Part shown: in pieces, positions 44,982 to 54,169 of the stretch | Layout: the number at the start of each line of letters is the position of its first letter | Numbering within the stretch: the first letter of the stretch is position 1 | Assembly (NCBI RefSeq): GCF_001634365.1 | Contig: NZ_CP014578.1 | Span: 1,922,001 to 1,986,000 of the forward strand | Direction of reading: 5' to 3' | DNA: 64,000 nt | From: Paraburkholderia phytofirmans OLGA172 | GTDB taxonomy: Bacteria > Pseudomonadota > Gammaproteobacteria > Burkholderiales > Burkholderiaceae | Program-made: the position numbers and the translations under genes | The notes under the pieces: model-generated | The model's database searches: none | Seen by the model: only the letters and a program-made list of their open reading frames with translations | What the model was told of the DNA's origin: nothing

Positions 44982-45368
44982 ATGGGAAAACTCAAACCAT
45001 TCGTTGTCGTTGTCGATGACGATGAATCGGTAAGCCGGGCGATCAGGCGATTGCTGCGCTCGATCGGGCTCGCTGCCGAAACGTTCGCCAGCGGCGACGC
45101 GTTCCTCGAAGTCCTGGCGTCCATGCCGTCATATCACCCTGACTGCGTCGTGCTCGACGTGCAGATGCCAGGGTTGAACGGGCTGGAAGTCCAGCGACGC
45201 CTGGCCGGCAGTGGCATACCTGTCATTTTCATCACCGCCCACGACGACATCGGCGTGCGCGAGCACGCGCTCGCGGCCGGCGCGGTCGCCTATTTGCGCA
45301 AGCCGTTCAACGACGAACTGTTTGTCAAGACGGTACGCGCTGCCCTTGAAGGCGATCAGCCACCGTAG
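44982..45368 (+). CDS. Stand-alone receiver-domain (CheY-like) response regulator
   Basis: 128 residues, only a receiver domain: acidic VDDDES (residues 11-16), phosphorylation site Asp59 in VVLDVQMPG, Thr in FITAHDD, and Lys in LRKPFN. The sequence is of the FixJ type ([27 protein letters not shown]) but the DNA-binding output domain is missing; the stop is at the normal linker position. It may act through protein contact or as a phosphate sink. No histidine kinase is adjacent. Preceded by P3, so it may itself be a member of the local regulon. Confidence 0.9.
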   Translation: MGKLKPFVVVVDDDESVSRAIRRLLRSIGLAAETFASGDAFLEVLASMPSYHPDCVVLDVQMPGLNGLEVQRRLAGSGIPVIFITAHDDIGVREHALAAGAVAYLRKPFNDELFVKTVRAALEGDQPP

Positions 45369-45401
45369 CGCAAGCCTGTGCGCTTGCGTATTCAGGCGAT
45401 A

Positions 45402-45418
45402 TTGGACCAAAGGCCAAT
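45402..45418. promoter_or_regulatory. Palindrome P4, TTGGACC-AAA-GGCCAA
   Basis: 108 bp before the SYLF lipoprotein gene. One arm base differs (GGCC instead of GTCC). A TATTCA block lies about 29 bases after it. Confidence 0.65.
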
Positions 45419-45522
45419 TGTTTTAACTGGACGCAAATACCACTATTCACGTTGCCCGCGAAGAATTTAAGGCGGAAACGCATTTCACACCGTGGTGTCA
45501 ATTTCTGAATGGAGCACGCATC

Positions 45523-46083
45523 ATGATCAAGTACCTTCGGCTAATTCTCGCGGTTCCCTTCTTTCTGTTCGCCGTGGCGTGCTCAACGAACCCGACTGTT
45601 GCCAATGGCGGGGACCCCGAGTTAGACGCGCAGGCACGTCAGGCACTGCAGCAACTATTCGACAGCACTCCGAAGGCGAAGGATCTCCAATACCAGGCGA
45701 AAGCCGTCGTCGTGTTTCCGAGCATCGTCAAGGCTGGGTTGATAGTCGGTGCGCAGGGTGGAAAGGGCGTGATGTTTGGTCCGGACGGCAAGATCCTTGG
45801 GTACTACAGAGTGCGCGGCGTTTCATACGGGATGCAAGCAGGCGCACAAACCTTTTCGGAGGCGATGTTTCTCATGACCGACCCGGCAATCACGTCGCTC
45901 ACGAGTGGCACCGGATTGTCCGTTGGTGTGGGACCGAGCGTCGTGGTGGTGGATGCAGGGATGGCGAAGTCGATGACAACTACGACATTGCAGTCAGATG
46001 TCTATGCGTTCATTTTTGGCCAACAGGGTTTGATGGCGGGCCTGGGCGTTCAGGGGCAGAGAATTGTTAAGTTTGACGAATGA
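45523..46083 (+). CDS. SYLF-domain lipoprotein (YSC84-like)
   Basis: 186 residues. Signal peptide with lipobox-like FAVAC (Cys20), so probably anchored in a membrane. The SYLF/Ysc84 lipid-binding domain is seen from about residue 50: AKAVVVFPSIVKAGLIVGAQGGKGVM, YYRVRGVSYGMQAGAQTFSEAMFLM, and a C-terminal DVYAFIFGQQGLMAGLGVQGQRIVKFDE. Start ATG preceded by GGAGCACGCATC. Function not settled; bacterial members are associated with envelope stress and lipid binding. Preceded by P4. Confidence 0.88.
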   Translation: MIKYLRLILAVPFFLFAVACSTNPTVANGGDPELDAQARQALQQLFDSTPKAKDLQYQAKAVVVFPSIVKAGLIVGAQGGKGVMFGPDGKILGYYRVRGVSYGMQAGAQTFSEAMFLMTDPAITSLTSGTGLSVGVGPSVVVVDAGMAKSMTTTTLQSDVYAFIFGQQGLMAGLGVQGQRIVKFDE

Positions 46084-46252
46084 AGTGCGCACTATCCCGC
46101 ACGGTCGTGGCCACCGATGTTCTAACGCGAATCACCTCGGCCATGCACGCCGCGCCGGACGCGCGATCGGGAAATCGCTCGCGCATTGCGCGGACATTGA
46201 CAGCCGTTAGCCAGTAAATGGGGCGACCGTAGAAGATCGAGGTCCTCAAGCC

Positions 46253-46726
46253 ATGCAACGAATGCAACGAGTCGCAATAGGTCTGGTGGCAGGGGTGCTG
46301 ACATTTGCAGCCGCCGCGCAGCAGCCCATCATCTATCCGGCCAAGGGGCAGAGCGCGCAGAAGCAAAACACGGACACCGCGGAGTGTCAGCTATGGGCGA
46401 AGCAGACGACCGGTGTCGATCCGGTCGCGATTGCCCAGCAATCCGGTCAACCTGGCGCTGCGCCAAAGCAGGGTGGTGCGGTCAAGGGCGCAGCCGGGGG
46501 CGCCGCCGTGGGCGCAGCAGTGGGCGCAATCGCAGGCAACGCCGGGAAGGGCGCTGCGATCGGTGCGGTTACCGGCACAGCGGCTGGCGGCGTGCGCCAG
46601 CGCCGCGCCAATCAGGCCGAGGCCGCGCAGCAGCAGGCGGGGCAGCAACAGACGTCCCAGCAGATGGCGACGTTCAATCGGGCAGTGGCGGCTTGCATGA
46701 CCGGCCGTGGCTACACGGTTCAGTAG
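46253..46726 (+). CDS. Glycine-zipper exported protein
   Basis: 157 residues. Signal peptide (MQRMQRVAIGLVAGVLTFAAAAQ), a polar middle with Cys45, then a glycine-zipper membrane hairpin made of Gly/Ala every fourth residue (GGAVKGAAGGAAVGAAVGAIAG and NAGKGAAIGAVTGTAAGG), and a Gln-rich tail ending with a second Cys in ACMTGRGYTVQ. This resembles YMGG-like Gly-zipper proteins of the envelope. It lies 27 bp before the RND adaptor gene on the same strand, so it may be the first gene of that operon. No GGACC palindrome was found in front of it. Confidence 0.82.
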   Translation: MQRMQRVAIGLVAGVLTFAAAAQQPIIYPAKGQSAQKQNTDTAECQLWAKQTTGVDPVAIAQQSGQPGAAPKQGGAVKGAAGGAAVGAAVGAIAGNAGKGAAIGAVTGTAAGGVRQRRANQAEAAQQQAGQQQTSQQMATFNRAVAACMTGRGYTVQ

Positions 46727-46753
46727 ACATCGATCGGGACGGGAGTGACAGCC

Positions 46754-48043
46754 ATGAGCAGGAACCGCCTAGGTTTCGCGATTGCCGGGCTCGCCGCGCT
46801 TGCGCTGTGCGCCGCCTGCCACAAAGCCGCTACGCTGCCGGCCGCCGGCGCGATCGAGGTCACCGTGATGCCGGTGACGCAGCGCGACACGCCCGTCGAT
46901 TTCGAATACACCGCACAAACCCAGAGTTCACGCGAGGTCGAGATTCGTGCGCGCGTGGACGGTTTTCTCGACAAGCGGCTCTATACCGAAGGGCAAATGG
47001 TTCACGCCGGGCAGACGCTCTTCCAGATGGACGCGAAGCCCTTCGAGGCCGCGCTGCAAACGGCGAAAGGCCAGCTTGCACAGCAGCAGGCGCGCCTGAC
47101 GGTCGCGAAGGCAAATCTCGCGCGCGTGATTCCGCTGGCCGCACAAAATGCGTTGAGCCAGAAGGATCTCGACGACGCGACAGGCAATGAAAAGCAGGCT
47201 GAAGCTGCGGTGCTGGCAGCACTTGGCCAGGTGCAAACCGCGCAGTTGAACCTTGGCTACACGACGATCAAGTCACCGCTCACCGGCTTATCCAGCTTCG
47301 CGAGGCAACAGGACGGCAGCTTTGTCACCGCCTCGGCGTCGGGGCTGCTCACCTATGTCTATCAACTCGATCCGATGTGGGTCAACTTCAGCATTTCGGA
47401 AAACGAGTTGCTGAAGTTCCGCGACGACATCGCGAAAGGCCACCTGCGGGTTCCGGCCAATCAGGATTTCGAGGTGACGGTGATCCTGGCGGATGGCACC
47501 GAGTTTCCGGAGCACGGCCATATCAGCTTCACCAATCCTGCTTTCAGCAACGAGACCGGCACGTTCCTCGTGCGGGCGTCTTTCGCCAATCCGCAAGGCA
47601 CCTTGCGTCCCGGCCAGTTCGTGCGGGCCCGCGTGTCCGGCGCCACGCGCCCGAACGCGATCCTCGTGCCGCAACGTGCGGTATTGCAGGGCTCGAAGAG
47701 CCACTTCGTGTGGGTGGTCGACAACGATTCGAAGGCCCATCAGCGGGTCGTGGAAGTGGGCGAATGGCATGGCGACGACTGGTTCATCACCCAGGGGTTG
47801 CAGCCGGGTGAGCGGGTGGTGGTGGACGGCGCGATCCGTGTGGCCGCCGATGTGCCGCTGAAAATCGTCGCGGCGCCGGCCGCGCCCGCTGCCCCCGCTG
47901 CGCTCGATGCCCCCGCTGCGCTCGATGCCCCCGCTGCGCTCGATGCGCCAGCGGGGGGCGATGGCAGTTCGAAGGAGCACCCGGCTGCCACGACCGCCAC
48001 GACCGCCACGGCTGCCGCGACTGCCACGACTGCCACGCAGTAA
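46754..48043 (+). CDS. RND efflux periplasmic adaptor (MFP) lipoprotein
   Basis: 429 residues from ATG MSRNRLGF; a GTG 9 bases earlier is possible. Lipobox LCAAC (Cys24). Adaptor pattern: VMPVTQRDTPVDFEYTAQTQ, barrel-sandwich hybrid with VEIRARVDGFLDKRLYTEGQ and a coiled-coil hairpin (AKGQLAQQQARLTVAKANLA), then IKSPLTGLSSFARQQDGSFV, and beta-barrel ISFTNPAFSNETGTFLVRASF. The C-terminal 60 residues are an Ala/Pro/Thr-rich tail with an ALDAP repeat, probably disordered. First gene of a tripartite pump; followed after 12 bp by the inner-membrane transporter. Confidence 0.93.
   Translation: MSRNRLGFAIAGLAALALCAACHKAATLPAAGAIEVTVMPVTQRDTPVDFEYTAQTQSSREVEIRARVDGFLDKRLYTEGQMVHAGQTLFQMDAKPFEAALQTAKGQLAQQQARLTVAKANLARVIPLAAQNALSQKDLDDATGNEKQAEAAVLAALGQVQTAQLNLGYTTIKSPLTGLSSFARQQDGSFVTASASGLLTYVYQLDPMWVNFSISENELLKFRDDIAKGHLRVPANQDFEVTVILADGTEFPEHGHISFTNPAFSNETGTFLVRASFANPQGTLRPGQFVRARVSGATRPNAILVPQRAVLQGSKSHFVWVVDNDSKAHQRVVEVGEWHGDDWFITQGLQPGERVVVDGAIRVAADVPLKIVAAPAAPAAPAALDAPAALDAPAALDAPAGGDGSSKEHPAATTATTATAAATATTATQ
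47893..47946 (+). repeat. Three perfect 18-bp tandem repeats in the adaptor gene
   Basis: Units of CCCCGCTGCGCTCGATGC start at 47893, 47911 and 47929 and encode the repeated APAALD tail. Followed by a second low-complexity stretch of GCCACGACT-like units that encode a Thr/Ala run. Confidence 0.85.
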
Positions 48044-48055
48044 GGGGGTTGCGAC

Positions 48056-51000
48056 ATGAATATCTCCCGTTACTGCATCGACCGCCCAATTTTTGCGTCA
48101 GTGATTTCGATTGTCATCACGCTTGGCGGCGCGGTGGCGATGTTCAACCTGCCGATCGCGCAGTATCCGGACGTCACGCCGCCGCAGATCACCATCTCGG
48201 CAAACTACCCAGGCGCCAGCGCCGACGTGGTGGCCAACAACGTGGCCGCACCGATCGAGCAGCAGGTGAACGGCGCGGACAACATGATCTACATGAACTC
48301 GTCGAGTTCATCCACGGGCAATCTGACCGTCAACGCGTACTTCCAGATCGGCACCAATCCGGAATTGGCGCAGGTCGACGTGCAGAACCGCGTGAACCTC
48401 GCGCTGCCGCAACTGCCCTCTTCGGTGCAGTCGCAAGGCATTCAGGTGCAGAAGAAGTCGTCGGCGTTCATGATGGTGATCGCGATCTATTCGCCGAGCG
48501 ATCGCTACGACGCGACCTATATCGCCAACTACGCGAACATCTACGTCCTGGATGCGCTCAAGCGCATCCCGGGTGCGAATCAATCGTCTATCTTCGGCAC
48601 GCCGGATTACGCGATGCGCATCTGGCTCAAGCCAGACCGCATGGCGCAACTGGGCATCACCGCGGGTGACGTGCAACGCGCGGTCGCCAATCAGAACCAG
48701 CAATTCGCGGTAGGCCGTCTCGGGCAGTCGCCCACCGGCGCACCGGTCGAGCAGTCGTTTGCTGTGACCACCACGGGCCGCTTGAGCGACCCCGCGGAGT
48801 TCGACAACATCATCATCCGGGCGGCCAGTGGCGATGCCGCGATCGTCCGGCTGAAGGACGTCGGCCGCGCCGAACTGGGGCAGAAGGATTATTCGATCCG
48901 TAGCCGCTTTCAGGGCAAGCCGGCCACTGTGATCGCGGTGTATCAGCAGCCTGGCGCCAATGCGCTCGACGTCTCGAAGCAGGTGCACGCGACCCTCACC
49001 GAGATGAAAAAGACCTTTCCGGAAGGGCTCGACTACAGCATCGCCATGGACACGACCGATTTTACGCGAGCGTCGATCACGGATGTCGTGCACACGTTCT
49101 TTGAAGCGCTCGTTCTGGTCGTGATCGTGGTGTTCGTGTTCCTGCAAAGTCTGCGTGCCACGCTGATTCCGGTTCTGGCGGTGCCGGTGTCGATCATGGG
49201 CACCTTCATGGGCATGCTCGCGCTCGGCTTCTCGATCAATATGCTGACGCTGTTCGGCATGGTCCTCGCGATCGGCATCGTGGTGGACGACGCGATCGTG
49301 GTGATCGAGAACGTCGAGCGGAATATGAATGTCCACAAGCTGAGTCCGAAGGATGCCGCGAGGCGCGCGATGGACGAAGTGGCCGGCCCGGTTGTCGCGA
49401 TCGTGCTCGTGCTGTGCGCGGTGTTTGTGCCGGTGGCGTTTCTCGGCGGCATTACGGGGCAGTTGTACAAGCAGTTCGCCATCACCATCGCGATCTCGGT
49501 CATTTTCTCCGGGGTGGTCGCGCTGACGCTGTCACCGGCGCTGGCCGCGTTGCTGCTGAAGCCCGGCCACCATGAGAAGAAAGGGTTCTTCAAATGGTTC
49601 GACAGGAACTTCGAGAAGATGACGGACAGCTACACGTCCGTGGTCAAACTGGTGATCAAACGCTTCGTGGTCGCATTGTTGCTGTTTGTCGGCATGGCCG
49701 CGCTGGCGGTGGTGATGATGCGCACCATTCCGACCTCGTTCCTGCCGCCTGAAGATCAGGGCTATCTGCTCGGCGCGATCATCATGCCGGACGCGGCGAG
49801 TCTGGATCGAACCGGCGACGTGTCGCAACGCGTCACCGATTACTTCATGAAACAGCCGGCGGTAAGCAGCGTGACGATCGTCGACGGCTTCAGCCTGCTG
49901 GACAGTCAGAACAAGAATAACGCTAGTGCGTTTTTCATCGGCTTCAAGAGTTTCGATGAGCGCTACAAGTTTGCCAATATCAAGACCCAGAATGCGAAGG
50001 CGGTGTTGATCGACGCCTACAAGAATCTCTCCACGGTGAAGGAAGGGATCATCCTGCCGGTCAATCCGCCGTCGATTCCGGGTCTTGGCACGACCGGCGG
50101 CACCGAGATGTGGATTCAGAGCAAGGGCGATGCAACCATCGCGCAGCTCGCCGGGGTGGTGGACGACTTCGTGGCAAAGGCGAAAAGCCGGCCGGAACTG
50201 GCGCGTGTCACGTCCACTTTCAATGCGTCGTCGCAGCAGTTGCTGGTCGACGTTGATCGCGACAAGTCGGAAACGCTCGGCGTACCGATCGAGGAAGTGT
50301 ATAGCGCGATGCAGACGATGTTCGGCTCGCTCTACGTCTCGCAGTTCAATCGTTCGAGCAGGCTGTGGCAGGTCATCCTGCAGGCCGAGCCGCAGTACCG
50401 ACTGACGCCGCAGGATCTGAGCCAGCTTTACGTACGCAGCAAGACGAACAACATGGTGCCGCTGAAGGCGGTGGTGAACTCCCGGTACGTCACCGGCCCG
50501 GATCTGGTCACGCGGTTTAACAACTTTCCGGCAGTCAAGATCACGGCGAACGGCGCGCCGGGATACAGCTCCGGGCAAGTCATCAATGCACTCGAGGAAG
50601 TGGCCGATCAGGTGATGCCGTCGGGCTACGGCGTGGGCTGGAGCGGTGAGGCTTACGAAGCGCGGCAATCGGGTGGCACCTCGGGGCTCGTGTTCGTGTT
50701 TGGCCTCGTGATGGTGTTCCTGATTCTTGCCGCGCAATACGAGAAGTGGAGCTTGCCGTTCGGTGTGCTGCTGGCGGTGCCGTTCGCGTTGTTCGGCGCG
50801 CTGCTCGCGATTCTGTTGCGTGGGCTTGAGAACGACGTGTACTTCCAGATCGGCTTGACCATGCTGGTCGCGCTCGCAGCCAAGAACGCAATTCTGATCT
50901 TCGAGTTCGCGGTGCTTAATCGCGAGGCCGGCGAGTCGGTATACGACGCGGCGGTCACGGCGGCAACCGAGCGGCTGCGGCCGATCGTGATGACCTCGCT

Positions 51001-51295
51001 CGCGTTCATTCTCGGTTGCGTGCCGCTTGCCATTGCGCTTGGCGCGTCGGCCAACAGCCGGCATTCGATCGGCACCGGGGTGATCGGCGGCATGCTCGGC
51101 GCGACGGTGATCGCGGTGTTCTTTATTCCGATGTTCTTCTACGTGCTCGAAACCATGTCGGAAAAGAGCGGCGGCAAGAAGACGCCGGGGGCGAGCGGTG
51201 GCCCTGCGATGGGCGACGGCACAGGTCCGGTTGCGCCCACGGGATCCGGCGGCGGTGCCGCGACCACGCCGTCCGCGCAGCATGAGGGCGACTGA
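48056..51295 (+). CDS. RND multidrug efflux transporter, HAE1 family
   Basis: 1079 residues, the usual length of AcrB/MexB-like pumps (about 1040) plus a Gly/Ser/Pro tail. N-terminal ISRYCIDRPIFASVISIVI and GGAVAMFNLPIAQYPDVTPP are the HAE1 opening. Proton-relay Asp pair in TM4 (GIVVDDAIVVIENVERNM), FLGGITGQLYKQFAITIA, and a C-terminal repeat half with SLPFGVLLAVPFALFGALLA, MLVALAAKNAILIFEFA. Drives drug/solvent/lipid export from membrane and periplasm using the proton gradient. Start has GGGGG upstream. Adjacent adaptor and outer-membrane factor complete the pump. Substrate cannot be read from the sequence. Confidence 0.96.
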   Translation: MNISRYCIDRPIFASVISIVITLGGAVAMFNLPIAQYPDVTPPQITISANYPGASADVVANNVAAPIEQQVNGADNMIYMNSSSSSTGNLTVNAYFQIGTNPELAQVDVQNRVNLALPQLPSSVQSQGIQVQKKSSAFMMVIAIYSPSDRYDATYIANYANIYVLDALKRIPGANQSSIFGTPDYAMRIWLKPDRMAQLGITAGDVQRAVANQNQQFAVGRLGQSPTGAPVEQSFAVTTTGRLSDPAEFDNIIIRAASGDAAIVRLKDVGRAELGQKDYSIRSRFQGKPATVIAVYQQPGANALDVSKQVHATLTEMKKTFPEGLDYSIAMDTTDFTRASITDVVHTFFEALVLVVIVVFVFLQSLRATLIPVLAVPVSIMGTFMGMLALGFSINMLTLFGMVLAIGIVVDDAIVVIENVERNMNVHKLSPKDAARRAMDEVAGPVVAIVLVLCAVFVPVAFLGGITGQLYKQFAITIAISVIFSGVVALTLSPALAALLLKPGHHEKKGFFKWFDRNFEKMTDSYTSVVKLVIKRFVVALLLFVGMAALAVVMMRTIPTSFLPPEDQGYLLGAIIMPDAASLDRTGDVSQRVTDYFMKQPAVSSVTIVDGFSLLDSQNKNNASAFFIGFKSFDERYKFANIKTQNAKAVLIDAYKNLSTVKEGIILPVNPPSIPGLGTTGGTEMWIQSKGDATIAQLAGVVDDFVAKAKSRPELARVTSTFNASSQQLLVDVDRDKSETLGVPIEEVYSAMQTMFGSLYVSQFNRSSRLWQVILQAEPQYRLTPQDLSQLYVRSKTNNMVPLKAVVNSRYVTGPDLVTRFNNFPAVKITANGAPGYSSGQVINALEEVADQVMPSGYGVGWSGEAYEARQSGGTSGLVFVFGLVMVFLILAAQYEKWSLPFGVLLAVPFALFGALLAILLRGLENDVYFQIGLTMLVALAAKNAILIFEFAVLNREAGESVYDAAVTAATERLRPIVMTSLAFILGCVPLAIALGASANSRHSIGTGVIGGMLGATVIAVFFIPMFFYVLETMSEKSGGKKTPGASGGPAMGDGTGPVAPTGSGGGAATTPSAQHEGD

Positions 51296-51296
51296 C

Positions 51297-52883
51297 ATGC
51301 GAGCCTCTGCGTTCCCGCTGCGCGTGGTCCCCGCCTTGCTGCTCGCAATGGGACTGGGCGGTTGCCTGTTCGGTCCTGACTACGTGCGCCCGAATGTGGC
51401 GACGCCCGCGAACTTTCGTTTCGAAGCCGGTGAAACCGCTGAGGTGGCCAACGCGCCGTGGTGGGAGCAGTTTCAGGACCCGGTTCTGAACGATCTGATT
51501 CTGGCGGCGCTCGCGGACAACAAGGATGTGAAGATCGCGGCGGCCCGAGTCGACCAGTTTCTCGGTCAGTTCGTGACGACACGCTCGGCGCTGTTTCCGC
51601 AGATCAGCGCCGGCTTCGACGCGTCGCGTCAGCGTGCTTCCCAGTCCGGGCCGACACCGTTGCCCGCGGGCTTTGGTCCCGTCTACAACGCGTTTTCGGC
51701 GCCGTTGACCGTGGCGTGGGAGCTGGACCTCTTTGGGCGGGTACGCCGAGAGACCGAGTCGGCGCGTGCGAGCCTGCTCGCGAGCGAGGAAGGCCGACGC
51801 GCGACGATTCTCTCGCTGGTTGCTTCGGTGGCCACCGCTTACATCAATCTGCGTGATCTCGACCAGCAGCTGGCGATCGCGAGAGCGACCACCGACAGCC
51901 GCGCGGGATCGGTCAAAGTATTCCAGGCGCGTTTCTCCGGCGGCGATGTCTCGCAGATGGAACTCGCGCAGAGCCAGTCCGAATATGAAGCATCGCTCGC
52001 GACGATTCCGCAACTCGAGGCGCAGATCGCGCAGCAGGAAGACGCGTTGTCGGTGCTGCTCGGGCGCAACCCCGGCCCGATTCTGCGCGGCCGCGAGCTG
52101 ACCGAACTGGTGTTGCCTGTGGTGCCTGCCGGTCTGCCGTCCGATCTGCTGGAGCGCCGTCCCGATCTGCTGCAGGCCGAGCAAAACCTCGTCGCCGCCA
52201 ATGCGCTGATCGGCGCGGCGCGCGCGCTGTATTTTCCGCAAATCTCGCTGACGGGTCTGTTCGGCTCGACGAGCGGACAGTTCTCGAAGCTGTTCACCGG
52301 GCCTGCGCGCGTCTGGTCGTACGCCGGCTCGTTGACCGTGCCGATCTTTACGGCGGGCAGCATCGGCGGTCAGGTCAGCCAGGCCGAGGCGCAACAGCAA
52401 CAGGCGCTGATCCAGTATCAGCAGGCGATTCAAACCGCGTTCCAGGAAGTCGACGATGCGCTCATCGCGCTGCAGAAGTCGCGCGAACAACTGATCGTGC
52501 AGGCGCGCCAGGTGGAGGCGTTGCGCACATACGCGCGGCTCGCGCGGCTGCGTTTCGAAGGTGGCTACACGAGCTACATCGAGGTGCTCGACGCCGAGCG
52601 CAGCCTGTTCAACGCGCAGCTCAGCTATACGCAGACCAATGGCCTGGTGTTCAGCTCGCTGATCGGTCTTTACAAGGCGATGGGCGGCGGGTGGGTCGTG
52701 CAGGCCGAGGCGATGACGGGGCGGGTGATGGGGCAGCGCAGTGTGGCGCAGGTGGCCGCTCAAGCGGCAAACCCGTCGGCTAGTCCTTCAGCTAATCCAT
52801 CGGCTAATCCACCGGCTAATCCACCGGCTAATCCACCGGCTAATCCGGCGGAGACAGTGCCAGGTGCGGAGCAGCCCAAATGA
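51297..52883 (+). CDS. RND outer-membrane factor lipoprotein (NodT/OprM family)
   Basis: 528 residues. Lipoprotein signal with LGGC (Cys22), then GPDYVRPNVATPANFRF and ANAPWWEQFQDPVLNDLILAAL, the standard NodT opening. Two TolC-like repeats: first half TVAWELDLFGRVRRETESARASL, second half LERRPDLLQAEQNLVAANALIGAARALYFPQISLTG, SVPIFTAGSIGGQ-like TVPIFTAGSIGG, and LRFEGGYTSYIEVLDAERSLF. The end is a Pro/Ser/Ala/Asn tail from a 12-bp DNA repeat. Start ATG is 1 base after the RND stop. The stop overlaps pqiA by 4 bases. Confidence 0.94.
   Translation: MRASAFPLRVVPALLLAMGLGGCLFGPDYVRPNVATPANFRFEAGETAEVANAPWWEQFQDPVLNDLILAALADNKDVKIAAARVDQFLGQFVTTRSALFPQISAGFDASRQRASQSGPTPLPAGFGPVYNAFSAPLTVAWELDLFGRVRRETESARASLLASEEGRRATILSLVASVATAYINLRDLDQQLAIARATTDSRAGSVKVFQARFSGGDVSQMELAQSQSEYEASLATIPQLEAQIAQQEDALSVLLGRNPGPILRGRELTELVLPVVPAGLPSDLLERRPDLLQAEQNLVAANALIGAARALYFPQISLTGLFGSTSGQFSKLFTGPARVWSYAGSLTVPIFTAGSIGGQVSQAEAQQQQALIQYQQAIQTAFQEVDDALIALQKSREQLIVQARQVEALRTYARLARLRFEGGYTSYIEVLDAERSLFNAQLSYTQTNGLVFSSLIGLYKAMGGGWVVQAEAMTGRVMGQRSVAQVAAQAANPSASPSANPSANPPANPPANPPANPAETVPGAEQPK
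52801..52848 (+). repeat. Four 12-bp tandem repeats (CGGCTAATCCAC) in the OMF tail
   Basis: Units at 52801, 52813, 52825 and 52837, the last with one changed end. They encode a PANP-type run at the C-terminus; further degenerate copies precede them. In-frame and length-variable by nature. Confidence 0.85.
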
Positions 52884-54169
52884 CCCCCACCGTGACAAGC
52901 GCGGCGACCCCGACGCGTCTCATTGCCTGCCACGAATGCGATCTGCTGCAACGCGAAACGGCGCTGCCGCGCGATGGCGTTCTGCGCTGCTGCCGCTGTC
53001 AGGCGGAACTGTATCGCGCTCGTCCAGACAGCGTCGATCGGGCGCTCGCCTTTACGCTCGCCTCGGCCGTGCTGTTCGTGATCAGCAACCTGTATCCGAT
53101 TGTCGGCCTGGCGGTCAATGGGGATCTCGTGGAGACGACGTTGCTCGGTGCCGTCCGCATCCTGTACAACGACGGCATGTGGCCGCTTGCGGGGCTGGTG
53201 TTCGCCACGACGTTACTGATGCCGTTGCTGCAGATGACGACGATGACGTATCTGCTGGTGCCGCTGTGGCTTCACCGCCGGCCGTACGGAGTCGACATCG
53301 TATTTCGCCTGATGCATCTGGCGCGGCCGTGGGGCATGACCGAGGTGCTGATCCTCGGCATGCTGGTGGCGCTGGTCAAACTGGCGCACATTGCGAGCGT
53401 CGTGCCGGGCGTTGCGCTCTGGTCGTTCGGTGCGCTGATGCTGCTGCTGGCGGCGGCCAATTCGGCGTTCGATCCGCGCGCGCTCTGGCAGCGGATGGGC
53501 GAACGCGAAGCTTTTGTCACCGATCTGCACGAGGCCGCGAGGTCATCCGCACCCACCGCCATGCGTTGCGGCCTGCTGAGTTGTCACAGTTGCGGGTTGC
53601 TGGTGCATTCGCGCGGCTACCTGCATGACGCCGGCTGTCCGCGCTGCGGCGCGCATCTTCACACGCGCAAACCCGATAGCTTCGCGCGGACCTGGGCGTT
53701 CCTGATTGCTGCCATGGTGCTGTACATCCCGGCGAACGTGTTGCCTGTCATGAACACCAGTTCGCTGTTCGGCTCCGAGAAAGACACGATATTGAGCGGT
53801 GTCGTCTACCTATGGACCTCGGGGGCGTGGCCGCTTGCCGCGGTGGTGTTCATTGCGAGCATCGCTGTGCCGATGCTCAAGATCATCGCGCTCATTTACC
53901 TTGTGATCTCCACACAGCTGCGCTCGAACACGCTGTTGCAGCAACGAACCCGCATCTATCGGCTAGTGGAGCTGGTCGGCCGCTGGTCGATGCTCGATAT
54001 CTATGTCATCACCATTCTGGTCGCGCTCGTGCAGTTCAACGCGCTCGCCACGATCCAGGCGGGACCCGCCGCAGTCGCGTTCGGTTCGGTAGTGGTGCTG
54101 ACCATGTTCGCGGCGATGTCGTTCGACCCGCGCCTGATCTGGGACGCAACGGAGGATCATCATGTCTAG
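52880..54169 (+). CDS. pqiA: PqiA-family inner-membrane protein
   Basis: 429 residues with two PqiA domains. Each starts with a zinc-ribbon-like motif: CHECDLLQRE...CCRCQAELYR and CHSCGLLVHS...CPRCGAHLHT. Each is followed by about four membrane segments (FTLASAVLFVISNLYPIVGLAV and AFLIAAMVLYIPANVLPVMNT). PqiA works with PqiB and PqiC in lipid transport across the envelope and is induced by paraquat in E. coli via SoxS. Its ATG overlaps the OMF stop (ATGA), and it overlaps pqiB by 8 bases, so the RND and Pqi genes form one operon here. Confidence 0.93.
   Translation: MTPTVTSAATPTRLIACHECDLLQRETALPRDGVLRCCRCQAELYRARPDSVDRALAFTLASAVLFVISNLYPIVGLAVNGDLVETTLLGAVRILYNDGMWPLAGLVFATTLLMPLLQMTTMTYLLVPLWLHRRPYGVDIVFRLMHLARPWGMTEVLILGMLVALVKLAHIASVVPGVALWSFGALMLLLAAANSAFDPRALWQRMGEREAFVTDLHEAARSSAPTAMRCGLLSCHSCGLLVHSRGYLHDAGCPRCGAHLHTRKPDSFARTWAFLIAAMVLYIPANVLPVMNTSSLFGSEKDTILSGVVYLWTSGAWPLAAVVFIASIAVPMLKIIALIYLVISTQLRSNTLLQQRTRIYRLVELVGRWSMLDIYVITILVALVQFNALATIQAGPAAVAFGSVVVLTMFAAMSFDPRLIWDATEDHHV

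Noticed and set aside
49532..52763. Two long minus-strand frames opposite the RND transporter and outer-membrane factor.
   Set aside because: Antisense to strongly conserved genes; composition dominated by Arg, His and Gln.
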